64,000 nucleotides of DNA from JAFGMQ01 sp036733345 (GCA_036733345.1 DAINAR010000006.1:1-64000), one strand, 5' to 3'; numbered from the stretch's first letter, positions 25,760 through 35,451 are shown. The notes: a model not told the origin generated them from the letters alone. Program-made: numbers and translations.

Positions 25760-26959
25760 ATGAACAGAGATTCAGGCAGTGTTTTATTTCGCTCACAAAT
25801 GGGACAACTCCTTTTCCTGACATCAATCTTTTTTCTGAATTTTATTTCCAGGATCATTTTTTCGCCTTTGATGCCTGCAATAGAGAAAGAAATAGGCATT
25901 AGCCATGTTGATGCCGGCTCGCTTTTCCTGGTAATCTCAATCGGATATTTTGTTGCTCTACTTGGGTCAGGATTTGTCTCTTCCATTCTAACCCATAAGA
26001 AAACCATTATCATTTCCGCTATGATTCTTGGTTTGTCACTTCTGGAGATTTCTTTATGTGATAATCTGTGGGGTATTCGTCTGGGTCTTCTGTGTCTGGG
26101 AATGGGTGCAGGCCTTTATCTGCCATCCGGTATTGCAACGCTGACTTCCATTATAAGCAGCAAACACTGGGGTAAGGCTATTGCAGTGCATGAACTTGCC
26201 CCTAACCTGAGTTTTGTCCTTGCGCCTCTTATTGCAGAAGCATTTCTTGCATGCTGCTCATGGAGGTTTGCACTCCGTTTCATAGGTATATTGTCAATTC
26301 TATTAAGTATAGCTTTCGCCCGCTGGGGAAAAGGTGAAAAGCTCCGCGGTCAACCTCCGGGTTTCCGGTCCTTCAGGACACTGTTCATGATACCATCGTT
26401 CTGGTTTATGATGCTTCTTTTCAGCCTTGGAATTTCCGGAACATTGGGGATCTATACCATGTTGCCTCTTTACCTGATTTCAGAGCATGGCATTGATCGT
26501 AACTGGGCTAATACATTGCTGGCGCTCTCAAGAATTTCAGGGCTCTGGATGGCCTTTTTATCAGGATGGTCTGCTGATCGTCTGGGGCCCAAACGGACTA
26601 TCGGTGCAGTACTTCTGCTTACAGGGATCATGACTCTTCTTTTGGGGATTGCATCCAGTTCATCCATAGTAGTTCTTGTGTTTCTTCAGCCTGTAATTGC
26701 CGTGTGTTTTTTCCCTCCGGCCTTTGCCCTTCTTTCATTGATTGGGCCGCTAGAAACAAGAAATGTTGCTGTTTCTCTGACAGTGCCTGCTGCTTTTTTG
26801 TTTGGCGGAGGTATTATCCCTATTATAATAGGAATTATGGGAGACTCAGGGGCTTTTTCTCTGGGTGTATCCATTGTCGGCGGGCTTATCCTTGCAGGCT
26901 TTTTCCTGTCTTTCTTACTCAAATACAATGAACAGGAAAAAAGCCTTGTCAGTGATTAA
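25760..26959 (+). CDS. MFS transporter
   Basis: 399 residues with 12 hydrophobic segments. Loop 2-3 contains SSILTHKKTIIISA, a weak form of the MFS A-motif, and the second half has SGWSADRLGPKRTIGAVLLL, the canonical G-x3-D-R-x-G-x-(R/K) motif. It is a single-component inner-membrane transporter; the substrate cannot be deduced. The ribosome site before the ATG is poor. It stands alone, followed 255 bp later by a CDF transporter gene. Confidence 0.85.
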   Translation: MNRDSGSVLFRSQMGQLLFLTSIFFLNFISRIIFSPLMPAIEKEIGISHVDAGSLFLVISIGYFVALLGSGFVSSILTHKKTIIISAMILGLSLLEISLCDNLWGIRLGLLCLGMGAGLYLPSGIATLTSIISSKHWGKAIAVHELAPNLSFVLAPLIAEAFLACCSWRFALRFIGILSILLSIAFARWGKGEKLRGQPPGFRSFRTLFMIPSFWFMMLLFSLGISGTLGIYTMLPLYLISEHGIDRNWANTLLALSRISGLWMAFLSGWSADRLGPKRTIGAVLLLTGIMTLLLGIASSSSIVVLVFLQPVIAVCFFPPAFALLSLIGPLETRNVAVSLTVPAAFLFGGGIIPIIIGIMGDSGAFSLGVSIVGGLILAGFFLSFLLKYNEQEKSLVSD

Positions 26960-27213
26960 ATAGTGTTCTGTTGATGGGGTTTGAAAAAAGAATAGTAAAT
27001 AGTATATGATGAAACTGTTAATAATACGGATATCCCTCTGGCAATTCCATGTCTGAGACCTCTATAATTTGCCAGTACGAGGAGCATAGCGACGAGAAAT
27101 TTTAATGTTTCAATTGTGTTAAGATTTTTCTCTGCGGTATAATTGATAAGTCGTGATAGTTCTATGAAGGTCTCTGTATGAATAGCGTTTGCGGTATCAA
27201 CAGGTTGTTTTAA

Positions 27214-28131
27214 ATGGAAGAAGAACTTAATACTGAAACCTTAAAACCAGATCCAGGTATAGAAGATGGAACTAATGAAATAAAACGCGTTACATGGATA
27301 GGCCTGATAATTAACCTGCTATTGGCTGCCCTGAAATTTGTTGTGGGTTTATCAGGAAGAAGTCAGGCTGTAATAGCCGATGCATTTCACAGCCTATCAG
27401 ATATATCTACTGATCTGGTTGTGCTCTTTGGAGTCAATTACTGGTCTGCTCCGCCCGATGAAAATCATCCTTATGGTCACCGGAAAATAGAGGCTCTTAT
27501 TACACTTACTATCGGAGTAGTTCTGGTTGTAGTTGCTGTCGGAATAGGGTTCAGGGCATTGACAACGATATATGAAGGCCACCTCGGGCAGCCAGGCTGG
27601 ATTGCGATAACAGGACCACTGGTTTCAATTGTTCTAAAAGAAATATTATATCATTTGACAGTGAAAGCAGGAGGACGTGTCAAATCATCTGCACTGATTG
27701 CCAATGCCTGGCATCACAGGTCTGACGCCTTAAGCTCTCTCCCTGCCTTGATTGCAGTTGCCGTATCGACATGGAATCCTGAGTGGGCGTTTATTGACCA
27801 TATTGGAGCTATGATCGTATCTCTTTTTATCCTTAAGGTTTCCTGGGATATCATTAAACCATCATTATCAGAGCTTGTTGACTGCGGGGCAACAAATAGA
27901 GAGCATGGGCAGATTAAGCAGATATCTATCGATGAAAAAGGTGTGAAAGGAGTTCATGCAATACGCACGCGAAAGTGTGGCGAATATCTCTTTGTTGATC
28001 TCCATATCCTCGTTGATGCTGATATGTCTGTAAAGGACGGGCATCTGATTTCCGAGAATGTCAAACATGCGCTTTTAAGAAAAGGGCCGGCAGTTCTGGA
28101 TGTAGTAGTCCATCTGGAGCCGGAAGAATGA
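27214..28131 (+). CDS. Cation diffusion facilitator family transporter
   Basis: 305 residues. Six membrane helices, the metal-site motifs HSLSDISTDLVVLFG (second helix) and HHRSDALSSLPALI (fifth helix), each with H-x3-D, and a cytoplasmic C-terminal domain with VHAIRTRKCGEYLFVDLHI. CDF proteins export Zn, Fe, Mn, Co or similar divalent cations in exchange for protons. The H-x3-D pair in both sites favours Zn, but specificity is not certain. A strong bidirectional hairpin follows. Confidence 0.9.
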   Translation: MEEELNTETLKPDPGIEDGTNEIKRVTWIGLIINLLLAALKFVVGLSGRSQAVIADAFHSLSDISTDLVVLFGVNYWSAPPDENHPYGHRKIEALITLTIGVVLVVVAVGIGFRALTTIYEGHLGQPGWIAITGPLVSIVLKEILYHLTVKAGGRVKSSALIANAWHHRSDALSSLPALIAVAVSTWNPEWAFIDHIGAMIVSLFILKVSWDIIKPSLSELVDCGATNREHGQIKQISIDEKGVKGVHAIRTRKCGEYLFVDLHILVDADMSVKDGHLISENVKHALLRKGPAVLDVVVHLEPEE

Positions 28132-28184
28132 TAATCTATTCAGTCAGGGCAACTGATTAGGTATTAAACCCTTGAAAAATATAG

Positions 28185-28225
28185 GCCCTCACACCTGCCA
28201 GTGCCAGGCAGGTAAAGGTGAGGGC
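28185..28225. terminator. Bidirectional terminator between CDF and RRM genes
   Basis: Arms GCCCTCAC (28185-28192) and GTGAGGGC (28218-28225) are perfect, with a second inner pairing of ACCTGCC with GGCAGGT. T-rich runs follow on both sides. The genes converge on it. Confidence 0.75.
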
Positions 28226-28256
28226 TCTATTATCGTTTAGTTTTATTTTTTGTGTT

Positions 28257-28616
28257 CTATCCTCTGCCCCGGCCGCCGCCGCCATAGCCGCTTCTGCCGC
28301 CACTTCTGCCGCCGCCGCCATAGCCGCCTCTGCCGCCACTTCTGCCGCCGCCGCCATAGCCGCCACGACCTTCTGTTCGAGGCCGAGCCTCATTCACGTT
28401 AAGAGTTCTTCCTTTCAACTCTTTACCATTCAGACCTTCAATTGCTGACTGCCCTTCAGTTTTGGAAGAAAACTCAACAAACCCGAATCCTTTTGATTGT
28501 CCACTATACTTATCTTTTATAATGGCGACGGATTCAACCTGTCCAAATTGTTCGAAGGCCAGCTTCAGGTCCTCTTCGGTGACCTCGTACGACAAATTTC
28601 CTGCATAAATCTTCAT
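28257..28616 (-). CDS. RNA-binding protein, RRM plus Gly-rich RGG-like tail
   Basis: 119 residues. A single RRM covers residues 1-80: RNP2 IYAGNL and RNP1 KGFGFVEF, with EVTEEDLKLAFEQFGQVESV. The tail is a 12-residue repeat GGYGGGGRSGGR in about three copies, encoded by a 36-bp DNA repeat. Such glycine-rich RRM proteins of bacteria resemble cold-inducible RNA-binding proteins of cyanobacteria; a cold or stress role is inference. A preceding GGAGAACAG supports the start. Confidence 0.93.
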   Translation of the reverse strand: MKIYAGNLSYEVTEEDLKLAFEQFGQVESVAIIKDKYSGQSKGFGFVEFSSKTEGQSAIEGLNGKELKGRTLNVNEARPRTEGRGGYGGGGRSGGRGGYGGGGRSGGRSGYGGGGRGRG

Positions 28617-28989
28617 TCTGTTCTCCTTTTACTACTAATTCTGGTTTTCCACATCGCAAATAACGTCGTACATGATACTTTTGAAATCGCCGCGGCTGTT
28701 TCAAATCGTAGCCGACGCAGAGGTGGTGCGCCCTACATGGGCTAAACTTATGAGCTGAAAGTCTCCAATACATGAAAATGAATAACGAATGCGTTCCCCG
28801 TAGCTTGGGAGTACTTTGAAGATCAGGAATTGTAAAGGCTGTGGGGTTAGCGAGTTAATTTAAGATAAAAAATCCTAAATTTCTTATTTTATTAGCACTA
28901 ATTTTATTTAAAGGCAAGAATAATTCTTTATACTTATAGAATTAATATACAATTTGCGTTGAATTTTCAGATTTTCAGAATTTGGCCTT
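28617..28989. other. Long leader/intergenic region upstream of the RRM gene
   Basis: About 370 bp, without a supportable gene. It should contain the RRM promoter and 5' leader. The ORF seen on the minus strand is an extension of other frames. An AT-rich 100 bp at the far end precedes the adenine deaminase stop. Confidence 0.4.
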
Positions 28990-30750
28990 TTATTCAGCAA
29001 GGTCCCTTCTTGGCCAAAGAGTCTTATTTCTTTTTATATCGATTATCCCCTTGTAATTGAGCCTGACATCTGGAAGAAAATCATTGGGTAGAAAAATGAG
29101 TGTATACAGTGGATCATGAAACGGGTATCCTCTTACAGCAAGAAATCTCTGGAATTCAATATCCTTGGCCGCGATATTTCTCATTGGCTGCTCAGACATT
29201 ATGCCGCCCAGCGGCAGAGGCAATTCATAGACAATACGTCCATTTTCAAAAGCGACGATACCCCCTTTTATTTCAAGAACCCGGTTAACAGCAGCTCGCA
29301 TTGCGTCCGGTTTTTGTCCTATGACCAGGATCTGGGCGGCCGTGTTAAACGAAGAAGCAAGAGCTTCAACACTGGCTCCGAAACCTTTAAGAACTCCATT
29401 GGTTACCCACCTTCCGTCTCTGTTGATTAATGAGACCAGGCATAAATCACTGTTTCCATCTAAATCCACAAATCCGTTCTTTGTTTTGAATTTGGTCCAT
29501 TCAGTAGAAGTAATAACAGTGTTGATTAGTTTTATTACTGGAAAATTGACGTTTTTGTTGTTGGAAGGGATCCTGAAGAGGTTTTCATCAGCAGTCCAGG
29601 TCTTTTTAACAAATGAGGATTCCGGGAAAAAGTGTGGCCAGTTCACTTGAGGAAAAGGTTTATTCAGTTTCCCATTTTCGACAACGATTTTCCCTTTTGA
29701 AATGACTGTTTCCGGCACAGGGTTGAGGATATCTTCCAACACAAGGATATCTCCATATCTTCCCGGTGCTATGCCTCCAATATCATGATCGAGACCAAAA
29801 TATACCGCCGGATTAATAGTAGCCATCCTGTAAGCTGCTACCGGATCTATACCTTCCTTTATCGCTATTTTAATTACGTTGTCGTTGATTCCCAATTGAT
29901 CATAGAAAGCAGGCGTTGAACTGTCCGTTGTTAACATCAGCCGGTCTGTGAGGATGCGGTTTTCCGTGATCGGTTTCAGAAGATTGCTTAAATCCTGTCT
30001 GAGAGAGCTTTCTCTGAGCATGACATAAAAACCGAGCCTTAGTCTTTCAAGTACTTCATTGCCTGATATGCTTTCGTGACAGGATTCAATCCCCTGCCTT
30101 GAAAGAATAATCAGATTCTCGTTCTTGGCACCAGCTGTATGGCCATCCACTCGTTTTCTGAGAAGCTTGGTGGCCTTTACCAGGCTCATGATTTTTGGAT
30201 TTCCAAGAACCACTTCCTGCCACCTTGTAATTTCTCCTAAGGCCTGCACATTTGGATTCTTCAGTAGCTTTTTAATATTCTTTACTGAAAAGAGGTCATC
30301 CTCCTGTTCCATGGGTGTTTGAGGGACAGCCCTGCAGAACCAGAAGAATTTGACAGGCATCTTTGAAAAAACATCCATAAATTCTTCAAAAAGTTCAAGT
30401 CCCATGAGCATGAAAAAGGTCAGATTATCACAGACGAGGGTCGTGGTTCCCAGTCGGCATGCCTCCTCCCCAAATGACAGCGGGTTGTAAATATTCCAGG
30501 GATGGAAGTGGGGGTCGACATAGCCGGGCACAAGTACCTTTTTCTCAGCATCAATGATTCGGGTCCCGTCATCGACCATGTTGGAAAGAGGGCCAACATA
30601 CCAGATTCTCTCTCCCCTTATCCCGATATTGGCTTTTAACAGTTCACCCGAATAGACGTTCAGTATGGTCCCGTTCTTAATAAAAAGATCAAGCCTGTCT
30701 TTTTGTGAATTGTTGGTTTGATGTTTTGAGTATGTGGTTTTTTCAGACAT
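28990..30750 (-). CDS. ade: Adenine deaminase
   Basis: 586 residues, usual for the family. Amidohydrolase domain with the metal motif GYVDPHFHPWN near residue 75, DGHTAGA near residue 203 and LTTDSSTP near residue 290, followed by the Ade C-terminal domain (VLKGFGASVEALASSFNTAA, then GGIMSEQPM). It deaminates adenine to hypoxanthine in purine salvage. Metal-binding His/Asp residues look intact. The gene is alone on the minus strand between an RRM gene and a small gene of unknown role. Confidence 0.92.
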   Translation of the reverse strand: MSEKTTYSKHQTNNSQKDRLDLFIKNGTILNVYSGELLKANIGIRGERIWYVGPLSNMVDDGTRIIDAEKKVLVPGYVDPHFHPWNIYNPLSFGEEACRLGTTTLVCDNLTFFMLMGLELFEEFMDVFSKMPVKFFWFCRAVPQTPMEQEDDLFSVKNIKKLLKNPNVQALGEITRWQEVVLGNPKIMSLVKATKLLRKRVDGHTAGAKNENLIILSRQGIESCHESISGNEVLERLRLGFYVMLRESSLRQDLSNLLKPITENRILTDRLMLTTDSSTPAFYDQLGINDNVIKIAIKEGIDPVAAYRMATINPAVYFGLDHDIGGIAPGRYGDILVLEDILNPVPETVISKGKIVVENGKLNKPFPQVNWPHFFPESSFVKKTWTADENLFRIPSNNKNVNFPVIKLINTVITSTEWTKFKTKNGFVDLDGNSDLCLVSLINRDGRWVTNGVLKGFGASVEALASSFNTAAQILVIGQKPDAMRAAVNRVLEIKGGIVAFENGRIVYELPLPLGGIMSEQPMRNIAAKDIEFQRFLAVRGYPFHDPLYTLIFLPNDFLPDVRLNYKGIIDIKRNKTLWPRRDLAE

Positions 30751-31079
30751 TATAAGACCTGTGATATGGGAAAGGAGTGAATGTATTGTTCCGGATAGCC
30801 TGTTGAAGCAGTAATAGGAAGGTTTTCATCTCAATGCCTTTATTTAAGTGACAGTGAATAATTTCCGGAAAACCGCAATGGTAATTCCATAACAACTTAA
30901 AGCCCTGCGATGGCGCTTTGGGTATGGATAGATGAAAAATATTACATACTTTTTAAATAAAGAAAAAGAAAAAATCGTAATAAAGAAAACTGAGACAGGT
31001 GATTTGTGTATTATCCATTTGTTTTTTTGACCTGAAAGCGGAGAATAAAAGCTCTTTGATGATGTCTTAATTCAGATGG
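30751..31079. other. Intergenic region upstream of ade
   Basis: About 330 bp with no supported gene. No purine riboswitch pattern was recognised by eye before ade. Confidence 0.35.
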
Positions 31080-31280
31080 TTAACGTGGTTTTTTGTGCAG
31101 TCCTGCTGAAATACGGCGAATATCATTGTCAATAATGGGCCTGGCAACGGGAGTTTCCCCTTTAACAAAGGCCTTTCCTGCATCGCACAGAGGTATTATG
31201 TCTTCCAGGATTTCAAACATGTCCAGCTGTTCGTTCTTTTGCCTGTCATGGTGTGTTTTGTCATTGAGACGTTCTTTCAT
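31080..31280 (-). CDS. Small protein of unknown function
   Basis: 66 residues, polar and Lys/Asp-rich (DRQKNEQLDMFEILEDIIPL, then CDAGKAFVKGE, ending LHKKPR). GGAG seven bases before the ATG supports a real gene. It is about 95 bp downstream of tupC on the same strand and may be a distal member of that operon. No domain recognised. Confidence 0.5.
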   Translation of the reverse strand: MKERLNDKTHHDRQKNEQLDMFEILEDIIPLCDAGKAFVKGETPVARPIIDNDIRRISAGLHKKPR

Positions 31281-31375
31281 GCAGTATCTCCAGACAATTG
31301 ATTTGCCATAGTATCAAAAAGTATCCGGAAAAATTGGTGAATCGGTGAAAGGCTGCCAGGTTATTCTATTATGAG

Positions 31376-32404
31376 CTAGTGCCAGTGCAGTGATGAAGCC
31401 TTAAATACCGCCCATACCTCTTTCCCCGGAATAAGCCTTAGGTCCTCTGCTGCTTTTTTTGTTATCCTGGACATAAGATTCATACCGGAGATGCTCATGT
31501 CTACAAGCACCTTTCCTGTGTTATTCTCTATGGTCATGCCGGTCACAACTCCTTTCAGGATGTTTTGTGCAGACATTCCCTGTGGAGCCATTAATGATAT
31601 TAATATTTCAGATGGGTCCAGGACGGCAGTAGCCTTCTCATGTGGAGGTTTTACAGAGTAAATGAGTTGTTGTCCATCGGGCAGGGTCTTTTTCCAGAGC
31701 CCATTTTGTTCAGGATGCCATATGCCGCTGATCAGGTTGCCTTTGGCGAATCTGACAATTTTGCCATCATACATCTTTTCTATTTCATTTGTAACGCTGT
31801 TGAGCCATATCAGGTCATGACTGGCAATTACCAGAGATGTGTCGTGTTCTTTTCTGATTATATCTATGGCATCACTTATAAGAATTGCACTTTCCTTATC
31901 TACACTCGCGGTAGGCTCATCAAGGATGAGTACCCTTGGCCTGAGAACAAGTCTTGAAGCAAGTGCGACTCTCTGTGCTTCACCCCCTGATAATTCGTAC
32001 CAGCGGCGATGTGAAAACTGATCAGGATTCAATCCAACCCAGTTGAGGGCTTCATGCACCTTATTCTTAATTCCTGACGTTTGACCTCTAATTTTAAGTC
32101 CGTAGGACACATTATCAAACACGGATCGTTTGAGAAGATACGGTTCCTGAAGGAGAATGGTCACGTGCCGTTTGAGATCCGCACTGGTTTTTTCAATTTT
32201 TTTACCCTCAAAAAAGATTTCTCCATTATCCGGAGACTCCAAAAATGACAGTATCCGTAAAAATGTACTTTTGCCTCCGCCGTTAGGCCCCATAAGTCCA
32301 ATTGATGCCCCTTTCCGGATAATAAAAGATGGAATATCCAGGCTGAATGATCCGCCATAGCTGTATCTGAGGTTTTTTATTTCATATAAAGGGGTATCTG
32401 ACAT
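31376..32404 (-). CDS. tupC: Tungstate ABC transporter ATP-binding protein
   Basis: 342 residues. ABC ATPase: Walker A GPNGGGKSTFLRI near residue 39, signature YELSGGEAQRVALASRL near residue 140, Walker B VLILDEPTAS. Beyond the ATPase (after about residue 240) is a C-terminal extension with LMAPQGMSAQNILKGVVTGM and TGKVLVDMSISGMNLMSRIT, a Mop/TOBE-like oxyanion-binding domain that may sense tungstate or molybdate. It overlaps the start of the next gene upstream by essentially no gap, in the order tupA-tupB-tupC. Confidence 0.88.
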   Translation of the reverse strand: MSDTPLYEIKNLRYSYGGSFSLDIPSFIIRKGASIGLMGPNGGGKSTFLRILSFLESPDNGEIFFEGKKIEKTSADLKRHVTILLQEPYLLKRSVFDNVSYGLKIRGQTSGIKNKVHEALNWVGLNPDQFSHRRWYELSGGEAQRVALASRLVLRPRVLILDEPTASVDKESAILISDAIDIIRKEHDTSLVIASHDLIWLNSVTNEIEKMYDGKIVRFAKGNLISGIWHPEQNGLWKKTLPDGQQLIYSVKPPHEKATAVLDPSEILISLMAPQGMSAQNILKGVVTGMTIENNTGKVLVDMSISGMNLMSRITKKAAEDLRLIPGKEVWAVFKASSLHWH

Positions 32405-32405
32405 G

Positions 32406-33095
32406 TCAGGATCTTCTCCTCAGAATGCTCAGAAGACTGTTAACGACAAATGCCAGAAAAAGCAATACCAGACCAAGGGCAATGCCCATTGCAAATTCAC
32501 CCTTACCGGTTTCAAGTGCAATAGCCGTGGTAATTGTGCGCGTGTGCCATTTTATGTTGCCGCCTATCATCATGGATATACCAACTTCAGATACGGCACG
32601 GCCGTAAGCGGTAATGGCTGCTATAAGCACTGCATACCGGGCCTCCAGAAGACTGGTAATTGCGATTTGCCTGCCCTGGGCGCCAAGGGCCATGAGCGTC
32701 AACCTCAGGCGTCTGTCAAGGCCCTCTATCGCTGTTGCTGTGAGGGATATGACGATTGGTATTACTAGACAGGTCTGAGCAATAGATATGCCGGGAATGG
32801 TAAACAGGAGTTCAAAATTACCGAATGGGCCCCTTCGTGATATAAGGGCATACACAAAGAGGCCCACAACAACGGTAGGCAGGGCAAGGAGCGTATCTAC
32901 AACGGCCCTAACCTGTTTTTTTCCTGCAAAGTCAAAATTACCAAGCATAAATCCCAGAGGGACACCCATTACAAGGCTCATAATTATAGAAAGGGAAGAT
33001 GCCTTGAGTGTGGTAAAAATCGCGGTATATGTCTCGGGATGACCGCTGATCAGGAGTTGAAAAGCCTCAAGAAAACCCTCTAAGATATAATCCAT
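32406..33095 (-). CDS. tupB: Tungstate ABC transporter permease
   Basis: 229 residues with five or six membrane helices. TupB-type features: LGNFDFAGKKQVRAVVDTLL, ALPTVVVGLFVYALIS, the EAA-loop region RLTLMALGAQGRQIAITSLL, and GRAVSEVGISMMIGG. It forms the inner-membrane pore with TupC. It lies between tupA (15 bp) and tupC (1 bp). Confidence 0.9.
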   Translation of the reverse strand: MDYILEGFLEAFQLLISGHPETYTAIFTTLKASSLSIIMSLVMGVPLGFMLGNFDFAGKKQVRAVVDTLLALPTVVVGLFVYALISRRGPFGNFELLFTIPGISIAQTCLVIPIVISLTATAIEGLDRRLRLTLMALGAQGRQIAITSLLEARYAVLIAAITAYGRAVSEVGISMMIGGNIKWHTRTITTAIALETGKGEFAMGIALGLVLLFLAFVVNSLLSILRRRS

Positions 33096-33110
33096 TTTAA
33101 CCAGTTGCTT

Positions 33111-33953
33111 TTATTTTTCATCAGCGTTGGGGATAAACAGCTGCTTACCCATTAGTTTAAAGTCGCCGATCATCTTTTGAATAGCCGGTGATGCCATCCA
33201 TTCACTGAATTTTTTAGCCAGGTCATATTTTACGTTTTTGCACCGTGAGGGATTTACAGGTATAACACTGTATTGATTTCGAAGAGAAGCATCTCCCTCC
33301 ACCAGGATTACGAGAGGAGGATTACCCTTCATATTGGACTCATATTTGATATATGTACCTCTGTCAGTCATTGTATATGCATCCCGCTCAGCCGCAATGG
33401 TGATGGTGTTTATCATACCCTGGCCTGTTTGAATATACCAGGATTCCTTATCCGGCAATGGGATATTTGCATCTTTCCAGAGAATGATCTCTTTTTTGTT
33501 GGTGCCTGAATTGTCTCCCCTGCTGGCAAAGGGTACCTTTTTTGATGAAATTATGCTCAGTGCATCTTTTACGGTTTTTCCTTTTATTCCGGCAGAATCA
33601 CCCTTGGGGCCTATGAAAATAAAGTCATTAAACATGACCTGCTGACGGTCAACTCCATAGCCATCAGCAATATATTTTTTTTCAGACGCAGGTGCATGAA
33701 CCAGTAACACATCCACATCACAATTTTTTCCAAGCTCCAGGGCCTTGCCGGTTCCGACTGCCACCCAGCGCAGTTCAATTCCGGTATCGGCCTTGAACCT
33801 GGGAGCCAGGTAGTCCAAAAGACCAGTGTTGTCCGTGCTTGTTGTGGTAGCCATTTGAAGGATCTGATCGTCTGAAAAGCTTAAGGTCCCCATAAAGCAC
33901 AGAAACGCACATACCATAATAAAAATAAAACTCTTTTTAATGTAACACCTCAT
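33111..33953 (-). CDS. tupA: Tungstate-binding periplasmic protein
   Basis: 280 residues. Signal peptide (FIFIMVCAFLCFMGTLSFS), then the oxyanion motif TTTSTDNTGLLDYLAP typical of TupA, and AVGTGKALELGKNCDVDVLL and SRGDNSGTNKKE. TupA proteins bind tungstate with very high affinity; a few also take molybdate. The operon order, the TOBE-like domain in tupC and the AOR gene in the same window support tungstate. Confidence 0.9.
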   Translation of the reverse strand: MRCYIKKSFIFIMVCAFLCFMGTLSFSDDQILQMATTTSTDNTGLLDYLAPRFKADTGIELRWVAVGTGKALELGKNCDVDVLLVHAPASEKKYIADGYGVDRQQVMFNDFIFIGPKGDSAGIKGKTVKDALSIISSKKVPFASRGDNSGTNKKEIILWKDANIPLPDKESWYIQTGQGMINTITIAAERDAYTMTDRGTYIKYESNMKGNPPLVILVEGDASLRNQYSVIPVNPSRCKNVKYDLAKKFSEWMASPAIQKMIGDFKLMGKQLFIPNADEK

Positions 33954-34037
33954 TAACTATCCTCCTTTATTTAAATGTGGTTTTTAAATTTATGCCGACG
34001 ACACAGCTTTAAAATTCACTTCATGCTCCTTATAAAA

Positions 34038-34069
34038 TGGATATATACCATTTATGGTAAGAATATCCA
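34038..34069 (-). promoter_or_regulatory. Nested palindrome upstream of tupA, candidate operator
   Basis: Outer arms TGGATAT (34038-34044) and ATATCCA (34063-34069) enclose perfect inner arms TACCAT (34046-34051) and ATGGTA (34054-34059). It lies about 85 bp before tupA. A ModE/TunR-like oxyanion regulator is a plausible ligand, but its consensus in this lineage is not known to me; an RNA hairpin is the alternative. Confidence 0.5.
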
Positions 34070-34418
34070 AGTAAAAACAGTTTTACAAAAGAAAATAACC
34101 AAAAGTAACTATAGTCCGTGTTTTGTCAGCTCAAATGCCAGCATATTATATTATTTTGTATCTGTTTTTGTCCGGGTTTGACATCAGCGTCAAATGGCGT
34201 TGCATTGGCAGAAATATCTCCTAAAGATCCGTAATACTTTTAAAAATCAGAACAGCTCATCAAAACACATTAACCGTTTTTTTTGCATGCATGATCAATC
34301 AATATCTTGCCAAATTTAATAATCCCTGCTGTCACAACATAATGATCAATTCCGGTAATTTCTCTTATTACTGTTTCATCTCGCCAGCTATTAATTGGTT
34401 TCCATCCCGAAATGGCCC

Positions 34419-34538
34419 TTTTTTACAATCTCAGCGTCAACCCGCCTGAGTTGGATAAATCGGCGGAATTGGTTGTGTGGCGTACAGATGTACGCCTCTG
34501 CCCAACTGCTTGATTTTCTTGATCTTGTAAAAAATTGC
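34419..34538. repeat. Degenerate MITE-like element, copy 4
   Basis: Ends TTTTTTACAATCTC (34419-34432) and GATCTTGTAAAAAATTG (34521-34537) are inverted relatives, and the interior carries the same GGCGTAC (34479-34485) / GTACGCC (34490-34496) hairpin as copies 1 and 2. The outer TGACG part is missing. Confidence 0.4.
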
Positions 34539-34583
34539 TAATTTCTGATTTGGAAGCTTGCTAGTGTCATTTTTGATTAATGG

Positions 34584-34796
34584 ATGCACGTAAATTATGA
34601 AGACCGGGGGGGGAAGCAAATTTCTGCATTTATTGATTACATTTTTTTCATAGGAATATTCTATGCGATGGCGGGTATGCTCGTTGTTATAATATATTGC
34701 TTTTTATTGAAAAAATATAAAAGAAGGGCACCTGTGTGTCAAATTGAATATGATATCAAAAGCCTGCATCATTTAATTATAGCACCTTTATCTTGA
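34584..34796 (+). CDS. Possible small membrane protein (uncertain)
   Basis: 70 residues with one convincing hydrophobic span (DYIFFIGIFYAMAGMLVVII then YCFLLKKYKRR). There is no good ribosome site before the ATG; a G-rich tract lies just inside the frame, so a shorter start or a chance ORF in AT-rich DNA are both possible. The stretch from 33954 to 34583 holds only the tupA palindrome and the repeat. Confidence 0.25.
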   Translation: MHVNYEDRGGKQISAFIDYIFFIGIFYAMAGMLVVIIYCFLLKKYKRRAPVCQIEYDIKSLHHLIIAPLS

Positions 34797-34875
34797 TTCA
34801 AGGAAAAGTGCTTTTTTGTTCACTACAGTCCATATTTATCCTCTATCTCCTTGAGGTCGATAAAGCGTGATGACT

Positions 34876-35451
34876 TCAGGGAAGATTAATTCTTTTCATT
34901 TCATCCTTTATCTCCTTTATAATAGGACCATCCTCTTTCCAGAGTTTGCAACTGTTAATCAGGTTTGACAGCCCTGTGAATTCATCCAGAGAACGCGGAA
35001 TCGGATGCCGGCTGCGGGAGTAACTTGTCCAATATCCATGCAGGGCTGCAGTGCCCATTGAGACAATAAGATATGTGAGATGGTTACAGCCCCTTATCCC
35101 CCCCAGGAGATTATTTACCTTTTCGCCGTAGCCTGACATGATCTGCAGGCCAATAAGTTTTCTTACTCCATCCAGTATTGTAGAACACAGTCTGTGGGGA
35201 ATTTCTTCCATCTCGGCCTCAGCATCGAATATGGTGACAGGCCAGTCTCCCACAAGGAGTCTTACGGACATTAAATGTATAATGCCGGGCGAACATTGCT
35301 CGCCGTTCCAATCATATCCCTGTATCAGCCGCTCATCCCTGAGACGGCCTTCCACAATAAGCTGATCCTCGCCGAGCGGATAGGAACGCACTTCTATTAG
35401 TCGTTCATGTACGGGCGCTTCTTTTATGAGATTTTTCAGTCTATTTGTCAT
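34876..35451 (-). CDS. DUF2889 domain-containing protein
   Basis: 191 residues. The DUF2889 pattern is visible: RLIEVRSYPLGEDQLIVEGR, LRDERL, HLMSVRLLVGDWPVTIFDAE, and GIRGCNHLTYLIVSMGTAAL, with the conserved GCxHL motif. The family has no assigned function. It is followed upstream by the thioesterase gene 30 bp away on the same strand, so the two are probably co-transcribed. Confidence 0.82.
   Translation of the reverse strand: MTNRLKNLIKEAPVHERLIEVRSYPLGEDQLIVEGRLRDERLIQGYDWNGEQCSPGIIHLMSVRLLVGDWPVTIFDAEAEMEEIPHRLCSTILDGVRKLIGLQIMSGYGEKVNNLLGGIRGCNHLTYLIVSMGTAALHGYWTSYSRSRHPIPRSLDEFTGLSNLINSCKLWKEDGPIIKEIKDEMKRINLP

Noticed and set aside
28534..28773. 79-residue minus-strand ORF upstream of the RRM gene
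   Set aside because: A shifted frame of the RRM gene and its leader, with no codon support.
34606..34616. G-tract as a phase-variable switch for the small membrane ORF
   Set aside because: The ORF itself is not well supported, so a switch is too speculative.
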